Counted from the stretch's first letter, positions 35,406-44,289 are shown. The stretch: DNA of 44,289 nucleotides from Eoetvoesiella caeni (GCF_003315175.1 NZ_QNRQ01000020.1:1-44289); one strand, 5' to 3'. The notes: generated by a model from the letters alone, not told the origin. Numbers and translations are program-made.

Positions 35406-36482
35406 GTGTCACACAATACCGACGATTTACGTATCCGAGAAATCAAAGAACTGAGCCCGCCCGCGCACGTCATGCGCGAGTTTGCCGGCACTCGCGAGGC
35501 GTCGGCCGCCGTGTATGCGGCGCGGCATGCCGTGCACGATATTTTGCACGGCCAGGACGACAGGTTGGTAGTAGTTATTGGGCCTTGCTCCATCCATAAC
35601 GTCGACGGCGCACTCGAGTATGCAGACAGGCTAAAAGCCTTGCGCGAACAACACAAGGACGAACTTGAGATCATCATGCGGGTTTACTTCGAAAAGCCCC
35701 GCACGACAGTAGGCTGGAAGGGCCTGATCAACGACCCGGGCCTGGACGGCAGTTTCAATATCAATCTTGGCTTGCGCACGGCGCGCAAATTGCTGCTTGA
35801 TGTCAATAATATGGGCATACCGGCCGGCTGCGAATTTCTTGACATGATCACCCCCCAGTACATCGCCGACCTGGTTTCATGGGGCGCAATTGGGGCACGC
35901 ACCACCGAAAGCCAGGTGCACCGCGAACTGGCGTCGGGGCTGTCGTGTCCAGTGGGATTCAAGAACGGCACCGGCGGCGACGTTAAAATTGCGGTCGATG
36001 CCATCAAAGCGGCGTCGCAGTCCCATCATTTCCTGTCGGTTACCAAGGGCGGGCATTCGGCCATTGTCTCGACAGCCGGAAACAACGATTGCCACGTCAT
36101 CCTGCGCGGCGGTAAAGTGCCTAATTACGATGCGGAAAATGTCGAGCAGGCATGCCAGGTTCTGGCCAAGGCCGGCTTGCCGCAGCGCATCATGATCGAT
36201 GCCAGCCACGCCAACAGCAACAAAGACTATCGCAATCAGCCGCTGGTCCTGGACGATGTGGCGCGCCAGATGGAAGGCGGCGAAGCGCGTATTTGCGGCG
36301 TCATGGTCGAAAGCCATCTCGTTGGCGGGCGTCAGGACCTGGTTGCCGGCCAACCGTTGACTTACGGGCAAAGCATTACCGATGGTTGCATTGACTGGGA
36401 CACTTCGGTTCAGGTTCTAGAGCGCCTGGCGCTGGCCGTGCGGAATCGCCGCAAGCTGGCCGTACAGTCGGCCGCGGCTTGA
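35406..36482 (+). CDS. aroG: 3-deoxy-7-phosphoheptulonate (DAHP) synthase, class I
   Basis: A 358-residue class I DAHP synthase that condenses phosphoenolpyruvate and erythrose 4-phosphate, the first step of aromatic amino-acid synthesis. VVVIGPCSIHNVDGALEYA, the GWKGLINDPGLDGSF substrate loop, the GARTTESQVHRELASGLS segment and KNGTGGDVKIA are all typical. The start is probably GTG at 35406 with GGAG seven bases upstream; a TTG at 35373 is in frame but lies in the terminator region. Length is close to E. coli AroG/AroF (350 and 356). Which isozyme class it is, and whether Phe or Tyr inhibits it, cannot be told here. The leader upstream suggests control by charged tRNA-Phe/Tyr. Confidence 0.95.
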   Translation: MSHNTDDLRIREIKELSPPAHVMREFAGTREASAAVYAARHAVHDILHGQDDRLVVVIGPCSIHNVDGALEYADRLKALREQHKDELEIIMRVYFEKPRTTVGWKGLINDPGLDGSFNINLGLRTARKLLLDVNNMGIPAGCEFLDMITPQYIADLVSWGAIGARTTESQVHRELASGLSCPVGFKNGTGGDVKIAVDAIKAASQSHHFLSVTKGGHSAIVSTAGNNDCHVILRGGKVPNYDAENVEQACQVLAKAGLPQRIMIDASHANSNKDYRNQPLVLDDVARQMEGGEARICGVMVESHLVGGRQDLVAGQPLTYGQSITDGCIDWDTSVQVLERLALAVRNRRKLAVQSAAA

Positions 36483-36593
36483 TAACCCCCTTGAAATGGG
36501 GTGCTGCGGGCTGATGGCGGGTTCCAGTGTCCTGTTTGGTTCGCCTTCTCAGGTTCCGGGTTACCAGGTAGGACGCTTCAAGGAGATGGTCAA

Positions 36594-38006
36594 TTGAATG
36601 CCGTTTTGCAATATCAAGCCCAGCGCCGCCCGATTCCTGCGGGATTTCTTGAGGCGCTGGGCGCGCATTTTGGCGACCGCTTTTCCACGGCGCACAGCGT
36701 GCGCGACCATCATGGCCGCGACGAGTCGCCTTATCCGCCCGCTTTGCCCGACGGCGTCGTGTATGCCGCTACAACGGAAGAGGTTGCGTGGGTTGCGCGC
36801 CATTGCAACGAGCATAAGGTGCCGCTTGTCGCCTTTGGCGCGGGCTCGTCGCTTGAAGGCCATGTTCTGGCTGTGGAGGGTGGCATCAGCCTTGACCTGA
36901 CCGGCATGAACCGAGTCGTGGCAGTCAATGCCGAAGACTTGACGGTTACCGTGCAGGCGGGCGTAACGCGCAAACAGCTTAATGCTGAAATCCGTGACAC
37001 CGGCCTGTTTTTCCCGTTGGATCCGGGCGCTGACGCCACTCTTGGTGGCATGGCGGCAACACGTGCCTCGGGCACTAATGCCGTGCGCTACGGCACCATG
37101 CGGGAAAACGTCATGAGCCTTAAAGTGGTCACGGCCGATGGACGCATTATCCAAACTGCTGGCCGTGCGCGCAAGTCGTCGGCAGGCTACGACCTGACTC
37201 GCTTGTTTGTGGGCAGCGAAGGCACGCTGGGCATTATTACCGAGGTTACGGTGCGGTTGTACCCTCAGCCCGAAGCGGTGTCCGCCGCCGTCTGCAATTT
37301 CCCCGATCTGCATTCCGCCGTGCAAAGCGTCATTGAAATCATTCAAATGGGCGTGCCGGTGGCGCGTGTCGAATTCATGGACCTGGCGGCCGTCAAGGCT
37401 ACTAATGCGTACAGCAAGCTAAGCCTGCATGAGTCGCCGCTGCTGCTGTTCGAGTTCCATGGCAGCCCGGGCGGGGTGCGCGAGCAGGCCGAAACAGTAC
37501 AGGAAATCACTTCGGCCAACGGCGGGATGGCGTTCGAGTGGGCGGAACATCCCGAAGACAGGTCGCGCCTGTGGGCCGCCCGGCATGACGCGTATTTTGC
37601 CGGCCTGCATTTGCGGCCAGGTTCGCGCTCCAGCACGACCGATGTATGCGTGCCTATTTCGCGTCTTGCCGACTGCGTGCTGGAAACAGCGGCCGACCTG
37701 GACCGGGCCAGTTTCCCATATACCATCCTGGGCCACGTCGGTGACGGCAATTTCCATGTGCTGATGCTGCTGGACCCCGACAACCCGCTGGAGTGGCAAG
37801 AGTCCGAGCGCATCAATCAGAGCCTTGTGACGCGGGCTTTGCAGATGCAGGGCACTTGCACCGGCGAGCATGGCATAGGGCTGCACAAAATGGAATTCAT
37901 GCTGGCCGAGCACGGCCGCGATGCGCTTGATCTGATGCATGCAGTAAAGCAGGCCTTCGATCCCAACAATATCTTGAATCCCGGGAAAATGATTCCGCCG
38001 GCGTAA
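36594..38006 (+). CDS. FAD-linked D-lactate dehydrogenase (cytochrome type)
   Basis: A 470-residue flavoprotein of the GlcD/Dld family. The FAD-binding PCMH domain shows PLVAFGAGSSLEGH and LDPGADATLGGMAATRASGT. The C-terminal FAD-oxidase domain has TILGHVGDGNFHVL and TCTGEHGIGLHKMEF. It likely oxidises D-lactate or another 2-hydroxy acid and passes electrons to the respiratory chain. The start is probably TTG at 36594, since AGGAG at 36581-36585 lies eight bases upstream and no in-frame ATG precedes the conserved core. An out-of-frame ATG at 36586 opens only a three-codon frame that overlaps it. It lies 111 bases after aroG. Confidence 0.9.
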   Translation: MNAVLQYQAQRRPIPAGFLEALGAHFGDRFSTAHSVRDHHGRDESPYPPALPDGVVYAATTEEVAWVARHCNEHKVPLVAFGAGSSLEGHVLAVEGGISLDLTGMNRVVAVNAEDLTVTVQAGVTRKQLNAEIRDTGLFFPLDPGADATLGGMAATRASGTNAVRYGTMRENVMSLKVVTADGRIIQTAGRARKSSAGYDLTRLFVGSEGTLGIITEVTVRLYPQPEAVSAAVCNFPDLHSAVQSVIEIIQMGVPVARVEFMDLAAVKATNAYSKLSLHESPLLLFEFHGSPGGVREQAETVQEITSANGGMAFEWAEHPEDRSRLWAARHDAYFAGLHLRPGSRSSTTDVCVPISRLADCVLETAADLDRASFPYTILGHVGDGNFHVLMLLDPDNPLEWQESERINQSLVTRALQMQGTCTGEHGIGLHKMEFMLAEHGRDALDLMHAVKQAFDPNNILNPGKMIPPA

Positions 38007-38055
38007 TGTCTTGCGCCAGCTGGTTCGCAGTTCCTCAATCCAGCAAGTAGTACAG

Positions 38056-38115
38056 AAGCCTTGCCGCCTGGGCAAAGCTCCTGCAAGGCTTGACCGCCAG
38101 GGTGCCGCGTGGCGG
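38056..38115 (+). terminator. Hairpins after the D-lactate dehydrogenase gene
   Basis: AAGCCTTGC (38056-38064) pairs with GCAAGGCTT (38083-38091), and CCGCCA (38094-38099) with TGGCGG (38110-38115). Neither has a T run, so they are weak terminator candidates in the gap before mnmA. Confidence 0.35.
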
Positions 38116-38158
38116 CTGGCGCGCTCAAAGCGCTTGCCCGTTCAGATAAAATACCGGC

Positions 38159-39274
38159 ATGACTACATTATCAGCATCAAAGGGACGCGTCGTCGTCGGT
38201 ATGTCCGGAGGCGTGGACTCGTCGGTGACCGCCTGGCTTTTGAAGGAACAAGGCTACGAAGTGGTGGGCCTGTTCATGAAGAACTGGGAAGACGACGATG
38301 ATTCCGAGTATTGCTCGACGCGGCAGGACTGGATCGACGCCGCCAGCGTGGCCGATCTTCTTGGCATTGAAATCGAAGCGGTGAATTTCGCGGCGGAATA
38401 TAAAGACCGCGTCTTTGCCGACTTCCTGCGCGAATACTCCGCCGGCCGCACCCCCAATCCCGACGTCCTGTGCAATGCAGAAATCAAATTCAAGGCATTC
38501 CTTGATCACGCCATGTCGCTGGGCGCCGAACATATTGCAACGGGCCACTATGCACGGGTGCGGGCCGTCGAAACCGCACATGGGCCGCAGTATCAATTGC
38601 TTAAAGCCCTGGATCGAAGCAAGGACCAAAGCTATTTCTTGCATCGCTTGAATCAGGCCCAGCTCTCCAAGACCTTGTTTCCACTGGGCGAAATTCCCAA
38701 GACTGAAGTGCGGCGCATCGCGGCTTCGCTGCAATTGCCCAATGCAGCGAAAAAGGACTCTACCGGCATTTGTTTTATTGGCGAGCGCCCGTTTCGTGAG
38801 TTTCTCAACCGCTATCTGCCGACGCAGCCGGGCCCCATAAAAACCCCCGAAGGCGCGAAGGTCGGCGAGCATCAAGGTTTGTCGTTTTATACGCTGGGGC
38901 AACGCAAGGGACTGGGCATAGGCGGCATCAAGGGCAAGCAGCGCGACGATGGCACTGCCGACGCCTGGTACACCGCCCGCAAAGACCTGGAAAACAATAC
39001 CTTGTACGTGGTGCAGGGGCACGACCACCCATGGCTGCTGGCGCAGCGGCTTCAGGCCCAGGACGCAAGCTGGGTCGCCGGCGCAGCGCCCGAACCGGGG
39101 CGGTACGCCGCTAAAACGCGCTATCGCCAGTCCGATGCCGCCTGCGCTTTGCTGTCGATCGAGCCGGAGGCGTTTGCGTTAGGCTTTGACGAGGCACAGT
39201 GGGCGGTAACGCCGGGGCAGTCGGCCGTCTTGTATGACGGCGATATCTGCCTGGGCGGCGGCATCATCATTTAA
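38159..39274 (+). CDS. mnmA: tRNA 2-thiouridylase MnmA
   Basis: A 371-residue enzyme that thiolates the wobble uridine (U34) of tRNA-Lys, -Glu and -Gln. The PP-loop SGGVDSS lies at residues 16-22, and the catalytic cysteines are C105 ([11 protein letters not shown]) and C205 ([12 protein letters not shown]). The target loop [10 protein letters not shown] is complete. Length is normal. It ends 109 bases from the convergent GST gene. Its substrate tRNA-Lys(UUU) differs from the nearby tRNA-Lys(CUU). Confidence 0.97.
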   Translation: MTTLSASKGRVVVGMSGGVDSSVTAWLLKEQGYEVVGLFMKNWEDDDDSEYCSTRQDWIDAASVADLLGIEIEAVNFAAEYKDRVFADFLREYSAGRTPNPDVLCNAEIKFKAFLDHAMSLGAEHIATGHYARVRAVETAHGPQYQLLKALDRSKDQSYFLHRLNQAQLSKTLFPLGEIPKTEVRRIAASLQLPNAAKKDSTGICFIGERPFREFLNRYLPTQPGPIKTPEGAKVGEHQGLSFYTLGQRKGLGIGGIKGKQRDDGTADAWYTARKDLENNTLYVVQGHDHPWLLAQRLQAQDASWVAGAAPEPGRYAAKTRYRQSDAACALLSIEPEAFALGFDEAQWAVTPGQSAVLYDGDICLGGGIII

Positions 39275-39383
39275 TTCCATACACCCAGGCTTGCGCTTTG
39301 CGGCGGCAGCATAGAAGCAAGGCCGGCGCTTGATCTGCGCGTTTGCGTGGCCGGGAAGTGGAATGATGCCCTGGGGGCGAGGC

Positions 39384-39995
39384 TTATTTCGGGGGGGCCG
39401 AATTGATGAACGAGGGCCGTGCTTGCAGCTTCTCGTCGAGTACGGTGAGGTTGCTGTATTGCTTGCGCCAGTCCAGTTGCGGAAAGCGCAAATCCAGGTA
39501 GGAAAGAGCGCAACCCACGGCCACATCGGCCAGGCTGAAGTTGACGCCCATACAGAAGGCCTGGGGATCAAGGCCTTTGTCCATGAATTCCAGCGCAGTG
39601 GCTATCTTGCCCATTTGGCGCTGCACCCATGCTTCGCTGCGAAATTCCGCTTCCCGTTTGGTGTTCTCAATATTGATGGAGACCGCTGCATCAAGCACGC
39701 CGTCGGCAATGGCTTCCCAGCAGCGCGTTGCGGTGCGGTCGCGGCTGGCCTGCGGAATAAGGCGGCCTACCGGCGACAAGGTGTCGAGGTATTCAACAAT
39801 AACGCGGGAGTCGAAAAGGCTGCCTCCGTCGTCCATGACCAGACAGGGGACTTTGCCTAAAGGATTGAATGTCTGGATTTGCGTCGTGCTGGACCAGACA
39901 TCTTCAAGGATAAGCTCGTATTCAAGTTTTTTTTCGGCCATTACGACACGCACTTTGCGTACATAAGGGCTCGTCAGCGAACCAATCAGTTTCAT
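39384..39995 (-). CDS. Glutathione S-transferase (YibF-like)
   Basis: A 203-residue GST with the usual thioredoxin-like N-terminal domain (MKLIGSLTSPYVRKVRVVM, FNPLGKVPCLV, and the gamma-glutamyl contact LFDSRVIVEYLD) and a helical C-terminal domain ending in FSLADVAVGCALSYLDLRFP. Pattern and length resemble E. coli YibF. Substrate is unknown. It is divergent from purB across about 215 bases and convergent with mnmA. Unlike the GST at the left end of the window, it has no catabolic neighbours. Confidence 0.92.
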   Translation of the reverse strand: MKLIGSLTSPYVRKVRVVMAEKKLEYELILEDVWSSTTQIQTFNPLGKVPCLVMDDGGSLFDSRVIVEYLDTLSPVGRLIPQASRDRTATRCWEAIADGVLDAAVSINIENTKREAEFRSEAWVQRQMGKIATALEFMDKGLDPQAFCMGVNFSLADVAVGCALSYLDLRFPQLDWRKQYSNLTVLDEKLQARPSFINSAPPK

Positions 39996-40173
39996 GGCAA
40001 CCTAAGGAAGTTACTGGCTCGAAAAGTATAGCAGGGATATCAGGGGGTCGTTGAGGCGCCGCAGGCTTAATGGCGCAAGCCATGCCGGCCCGCGTCGATG
40101 TGTTGTTTATTGGCTTCGCTAAGGTGGGCATCCCTTCCGGCTAAGGCGCTTGGCGGGTGCCGCGCGGTGCCGA

Positions 40174-40182
40174 TGCTAAAAT
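40174..40182 (+). promoter_or_regulatory. Candidate extended -10 promoter of purB
   Basis: TGCTAAAAT gives a TGN-TAAAAT extended -10, about 32 bases upstream of the purB ATG. No good -35 lies at normal spacing. Consistent with, but not proof of, the purB promoter. Confidence 0.4.
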
Positions 40183-40207
40183 GCCTGCTGATTTTTCAGT
40201 TACGTGA

Positions 40208-41590
<1,383 letters not shown>

Positions 41591-41666
41591 AAGTATCCGG
41601 AACGAAGCCGTTCGCGACATTGATTGGGGTAGCGCGGGCCTTTCTGCAGCCATGAAAAAAAGGTGC

Positions 41667-41672
41667 TAGAAT
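41667..41672 (+). promoter_or_regulatory. Candidate -10 element of the tRNA-Lys gene
   Basis: TAGAAT, preceded by TGC (extended -10), lies about 20 bases before the tRNA 5' end. No convincing -35 was found. Confidence 0.4.
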
Positions 41673-41691
41673 GACCGTCTTTTCCAGGTAG

Positions 41692-41767
41692 GGGGCTTTA
41701 GCTCAGCTGGTAGAGCAGAAGACTCTTAATCTTTTGGTCGTGGGTTCGAGCCCCACAGGCCCCACCA
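41692..41767 (+). tRNA. tRNA-Lys, anticodon CTT
   Basis: A 76-base tRNA with encoded CCA. The acceptor arm GGGGCTT pairs with AGGCCCC. The D-arm (GCTCAGCTGGTAGAGC), T-arm (TGGGTTCGAGCCCCA) and anticodon loop CTCTTAA are standard and give anticodon CTT for the AAG codon. A terminator follows. Its 3' end borders accessory DNA with an integrase remnant, a common integration target. Confidence 0.97.
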
Positions 41768-41793
41768 TAAATCCTGTGAAGAATCAGTATGTT

Positions 41794-41820
41794 AAAGCCG
41801 CCTCTTACGCGGCTTTTTCT
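41794..41820 (+). terminator. Terminator of tRNA-Lys
   Basis: AAAGCCGC (41794-41801) pairs perfectly with GCGGCTTT (41809-41816) around a seven-base loop and continues as TT. It overlaps the last codons of the integrase remnant on the opposite strand. Confidence 0.88.
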
Positions 41821-41945
41821 TTTTCTTGCGTAGCGTGTGCCAGAAATGTGACATTTTCGGCGTGATGCGCAAGGTGTGATTGCCCAAGGTGCGCATACTT
41901 TCGCACCATTTCGATGGTCTTCCATCCACGAGTTCCAAGCGTTCG
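41805..41945 (-). pseudogene. Tyrosine-recombinase (phage-type integrase) C-terminal remnant
   Basis: About 45 codons ending at TAA (41805-41807) encode GWKTIEMVRKYAHLGQSHLA and a charged tail. The GW..IEMV..YAHL box is the C-terminal catalytic box of phage and genomic-island integrases, with the nucleophile tyrosine at the codon 41895-41897. The rest of the recombinase (arm-binding domain and the R-H-x-R part) is missing; upstream codons in the same frame show no clear family similarity. The remnant lies 38 bases beyond tRNA-Lys, as expected if an integrated element once used this tRNA. Confidence 0.72.
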
Positions 41946-42171
41946 TTGTTCGTGCTCGGCGCGGCAACGGGTCCTGACCTGAAGTCCGAAATATGGGGGA
42001 GTCCCGAGCTGCGACGAGTACCGCTGCGATAGGCGGTCCCTCTGCACAGTTCCTAGGGCAGGGGGCTGAGCAACCACGCGTTATGCGCTTGCGGATAACA
42101 GGAAAACGCGGCGGGGCGGAATTCGATTAAGCTACGGCCTGTCTTTAAAATCGGGCTGGAGCCCACGGATA
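41946..42171. other. Intergenic region after the integrase remnant, no gene seen
   Basis: About 225 bases between the integrase fragment and the next gene. A minus-strand open frame continues through part of it without recognisable protein similarity. No repeat of the tRNA 3' end was found here or later in the window, so a second attachment site is not visible. Confidence 0.4.
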
Positions 42172-42582
42172 ATGAATAAGATTGAAATGTTGATGCTGGC
42201 TGTTGCGGCGATCACGGTGCTGATCGGGCTGGGCCAGTTGATCATTGCGTTTAGCCAGATAGGAACCAGCCGCAATACAGAGAAAAGGCGCCCCAGACAA
42301 TCCCGCTTCATGTGGTTTCTTATCGCACTTCAGGGCGTGATTGGCGCTATTGGAGTGGTTTATTTCGATCGCTATGTCGAGGTTCCGTCCAAACTGGATT
42401 TGTACGGATTCGGCGTGTCGATATTTTCAGTTTCATGCGCCTACGCCGTCGCGATGGCAAGGCTTGTGTTCATGAGGCACACTAAAAACATGCTGGCTTT
42501 GTCGCGTCAGATCATTGAGCTGGGGCTAAAGGTCGAGCGCATGGAGCGCACCATTGCGGATGAATTGCCTTCATTTCGGTAA
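42172..42582 (+). CDS. Small membrane protein of unknown function
   Basis: A 136-residue protein with three predicted hydrophobic segments, at about residues 5-27, 46-66 and 79-100, and a C-terminal charged helix (LSRQIIELGLKVERMERT). No family is recognised. It lies in the accessory region after tRNA-Lys. The ATG at 42172 has no strong ribosome site. It is probably a real gene because of the coherent membrane pattern, but function is unknown. Confidence 0.55.
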   Translation: MNKIEMLMLAVAAITVLIGLGQLIIAFSQIGTSRNTEKRRPRQSRFMWFLIALQGVIGAIGVVYFDRYVEVPSKLDLYGFGVSIFSVSCAYAVAMARLVFMRHTKNMLALSRQIIELGLKVERMERTIADELPSFR

Positions 42583-42780
42583 GTGTGGTCTTTCAGTGCT
42601 TGCGATTCCTACGCTTTAATGTGGGGCTCGTTTCCTGGCCGACGGCGCGGCGGCCGGTCATGTGCGTGGCATATAGCATCAACGCGCCGAACATATCCTA
42701 GAATTGCACTCGTTTCCGTTTCCCGTTTCTTTTTGTTTAATTCAGTACAATTCGATTACTAATGCAATAGGGATGGGCTT

Positions 42781-43197
42781 GTGAGGAGAATATCCATAGC
42801 GGTGACTTTATTGTCTGTTGCCGCACTAGCTGGTTGCGCGGGTAGGGCAGCAAACCCGGTAATGATTCAGCAGTACGGAGATAATGCAAAAAGCTGCGCA
42901 GCGCTTGAGCAGGACATGTCATTTATCACGTCTGAAGTTGCGCGCCTGGCGCCGGATACAGAGAAAACTGGCAAAAACGTAGCACTTGGCGTTACTGGTG
43001 CATTGTTCCTAGTTCCGCTATTTTTTATGGATTTCAGCCAGTCCGAGCAAATCGAAATCAATGCCTATCGCCAGAGGTATAACCACCTAGCTATTTTGTC
43101 TATGGAAAAGGGCTGTGAAACTGAGCGAAGGCCAATTGAAATACCTGTGGCGAAGCGGAAAGAGGTTATGCCAACTCGGGGCACTACCGGCTCGTAA
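42781..43197 (+). CDS. Predicted lipoprotein of an accessory region
   Basis: A 138-residue protein that starts with GTG at 42781. A signal peptide with the lipobox LAGC (Cys19) precedes GRAANPVMIQQYGDNAKSCA, a short coiled segment (residues about 40-60), a hydrophobic stretch (GVTGALFLVPLFFMDF) and NAYRQRYNHL. Lipoproteins of this pattern are familiar, from memory, in prophages and genomic islands, with unknown function. A purine-rich ribosome site before the GTG is weak. The previous gene ends 198 bases upstream. Confidence 0.7.
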   Translation: MRRISIAVTLLSVAALAGCAGRAANPVMIQQYGDNAKSCAALEQDMSFITSEVARLAPDTEKTGKNVALGVTGALFLVPLFFMDFSQSEQIEINAYRQRYNHLAILSMEKGCETERRPIEIPVAKRKEVMPTRGTTGS

Positions 43198-43301
43198 AGT
43201 AGCCAAGTATGGTGAAAGCCTTCCTGGCGGGAACTGACGAGAGGGGCGCAAAAAGAAGCCCCCGGTTGTACGGGATATAGCCATCTCAGCCGTCGCCTAC
43301 A

Positions 43302-43388
43302 ATGGCGTCGCATGACGAAAAAGAGTTCCGCTCCAAGAGAACGAACGACAACACGAAAGTAGATAGCTTGGGCGCCAGCCCAATCTAG
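43302..43388 (+). CDS. Possible 28-residue small protein
   Basis: An ATG at 43302 opens a 28-codon frame rich in charged residues (HDEKEFRSKRTNDNTK). Its stop overlaps the 5' arm of a rho-independent terminator at 43387. No clear ribosome site precedes it and no family is recognised. The link with a terminator that has no other plus-strand gene to serve makes it worth noting, but it may be chance. Confidence 0.2.
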   Translation: MASHDEKEFRSKRTNDNTKVDSLGASPI

Positions 43389-43408
43389 CCGTTCAGTGCG
43401 GCTTTTTT
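43387..43408 (+). terminator. Rho-independent terminator on the plus strand
   Basis: AGCCG (43387-43391) pairs with CGGCT (43399-43403) and is followed by five further Ts. It lies at the 3' end of hicB on the minus strand, where it could also stop convergent transcripts. Confidence 0.55.
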
Positions 43409-43742
43409 AAGTGTGCGCTGCCTCTTTGATGACTTCGGCTACCCACTGATTCAAGCTTTCACCGCTAGCCGCGGCGGCTGTAACGGCTGCCTCGTGGATT
43501 CCGGGGGCGACCCGCAATACAAACTTGCCTGAAAAGTTCTTGCGAGGTTGAATGCCACGCTTGGCGCACTCATCCATAAAGGCGTTAAGTGAGAGCTCGC
43601 CTTCACGATGCAGCCCGGCTACATCGGCTGCATAGAAATCTGCGCCGCCGTTCAGGCCGACGAACTCGCCTCGTAGCATTTCAATGTCCGGGTCGTAGGT
43701 AATTACCGCTTGCTGGCCGCGAATAGTCATTACGTTCTTCAT
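43407..43742 (-). CDS. hicB: HicB-family antitoxin
   Basis: A 111-residue antitoxin with a degenerate RNase H-like N-terminal domain (AVITYDPDIEMLRGEFVGL) and a C-terminal ribbon-helix-helix domain (GKFVLRVAPGIHEAAVTAA, then SLNQWVAEVIKEAA) that probably binds the operator. It neutralises HicA and represses the pair. The ATG ending at 43742 overlaps the hicA stop by four bases, so the two are translationally coupled. Confidence 0.9.
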   Translation of the reverse strand: MKNVMTIRGQQAVITYDPDIEMLRGEFVGLNGGADFYAADVAGLHREGELSLNAFMDECAKRGIQPRKNFSGKFVLRVAPGIHEAAVTAAAASGESLNQWVAEVIKEAAHT

Positions 43743-43993
43743 GGTTTCACTCCATTTTCTTCCAGCCATCTGCGAATAGAGGCTACCGCGCCTTTGTCGA
43801 TATCTGGGGACGGGTGTGGTCTATGCATTACATTTACTTGCCCGAAAAGGAATATGGCAACGCGGGAGCCTTCTCGTTCGGTGACTTCAGCGCCAAGCTC
43901 GATGAATAGTGCTACTGCGTCGCTCCACTTCACTCCGGCGGGAGTGGGCCTGGAAAAAATTAGTTCCAGCGTTTTTCGGTGCTTGGCTTTCAT
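43739..43993 (-). CDS. hicA: HicA-family mRNA interferase toxin
   Basis: An 84-residue toxin with a dsRBD-like fold that cleaves mRNA. The catalytic histidine region MHRPHPSPDIDKGAV and the C-terminal RRWLEENGVKP are typical. It is the first gene of a type II hicAB pair, which is the usual HicA-HicB order. It lies in the accessory region beyond tRNA-Lys. Nothing indicates inactivation. Confidence 0.9.
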   Translation of the reverse strand: MKAKHRKTLELIFSRPTPAGVKWSDAVALFIELGAEVTEREGSRVAIFLFGQVNVMHRPHPSPDIDKGAVASIRRWLEENGVKP

Positions 43994-44004
43994 TTGTCAT
44001 ATGG

Positions 44005-44019
44005 TACTAATTTATAGTA
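44005..44019 (-). promoter_or_regulatory. Candidate hicAB operator/promoter
   Basis: TACTA-N5-TAGTA forms an inverted repeat 12 bases upstream of the hicA start and overlaps a minus-strand -10-like TATAAA (44011-44016). This is the expected place for HicB autoregulation. Confidence 0.45.
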
Positions 44020-44194
44020 TCAATCGCAAGTTTTAAAAATACCAGGTTTCACTTCGCTTGCAAAAGGGAACGTATTTATTTCCTTTTGTGGCTCGCACGG
44101 TTCTTAATTTTGCGGCTTCGAATCCCAGAGACCCCAACAAGTAAGCCCGACCGCCTTGCAGCGGTATGTTTACTGTGCTTTGTGATGCGCGGGC

Positions 44195-44289
44195 TGTCGC
44201 GCGTCAACTATCTTGGCCGGTGCGCGTCAATTATCTTGGCCGGTTGACGCTGGGCAATTTACTGAGTTGATGCCATCCTTTTCAGGGAT
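44195..44289. mobile_element. Possible end of an IS21-like insertion sequence (partial)
   Basis: From 44199, two copies of a 23-bp unit (core CGCGTCAA-TATCTTGGCCGG) lie head to tail at 44199-44221 and 44222-44244, differing at one base. The second is followed by TTGACGC, the complement of GCGTCAA. Multiple short repeats near a terminus starting TGTCGCGCGTCAA are a feature of IS21-family elements. No transposase gene lies inside the window, so the element would continue to the right. Confidence 0.35.

Noticed and set aside
41698-41967. Minus-strand frame across tRNA-Lys
   Set aside because: Antisense to a tRNA; only the integrase-like part in a different frame has protein similarity.

Overview
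The window looks like a chromosomal segment of a moderately GC-rich betaproteobacterium of the order Burkholderiales, most likely family Alcaligenaceae (Bordetella/Pusillimonas/Castellaniella-like). The reasons are the tail of a 5S rRNA of betaproteobacterial type, the conserved yebC-purD-hemF-nadD-rsfS-rlmH-maf gene order, an H-NS of the short Bordetella type, and the nit-tldD pair. The genus is inferred from gene content and protein character, not from a database search.

Layout. (1) 1-111: end of an rRNA operon (partial 5S plus terminator). (2) 279-8692: an aromatic-compound module with a LinD-like glutathione transferase, a divergent MarR regulator, an extradiol (VOC) dioxygenase, an FAD monooxygenase and a branched-chain-type ABC importer (livHMGF). 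The importer's binding-protein gene is broken. (3) 8764-15515: a minus-strand housekeeping run, yebC to maf, with pyruvate kinase lying between rlmH and maf. (4) 15624-26923: a YjgR-type ATPase, quinone oxidoreductase, an unknown secreted protein, fbp, pepN, a DUF4136 lipoprotein, H-NS, a nitrilase-family amidase and tldD. (5) 27260-34917: a full ectoine/hydroxyectoine island, ectR-ectABCD on the plus strand facing ehuBCDA on the minus strand. A tandem array of six 81-bp repeats sits between ehuB and ehuC. (6) 35232-41767: DAHP synthase aroG behind a Phe/Tyr-rich leader peptide and attenuator, an FAD-linked D-lactate/glycolate-type oxidase, mnmA, a second GST, purB and tRNA-Lys(CUU). (7) 41770-44289: accessory DNA after the tRNA, with an integrase remnant, a small membrane protein, a lipoprotein, a hicAB toxin-antitoxin pair and a possible IS21-like end.

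How the parts work together. The ect genes make ectoine from L-aspartate semialdehyde and hydroxylate it, while the Ehu ABC transporter recovers ectoines from outside. A 14-bp motif shared by the ectR promoter and the ehuB promoter suggests that one MarR-type regulator controls both. No aspartokinase (ask_ect) and no ectoine-degradation genes are present. The aromatic module pairs uptake, ring hydroxylation, ring cleavage and a glutathione-dependent enzyme, but its transporter has probably lost its own binding protein.

The strongest finding is the aroG leader. It has a 27-codon peptide with seven aromatic residues in an eight-residue run, a rho-independent terminator, and a competing antiterminator pairing, so it has the architecture of a pheL-type ribosome-mediated attenuator placed on a DAHP synthase. 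The next strongest are the repeat array inside the ehu operon and the shared ectR/ehu operator.
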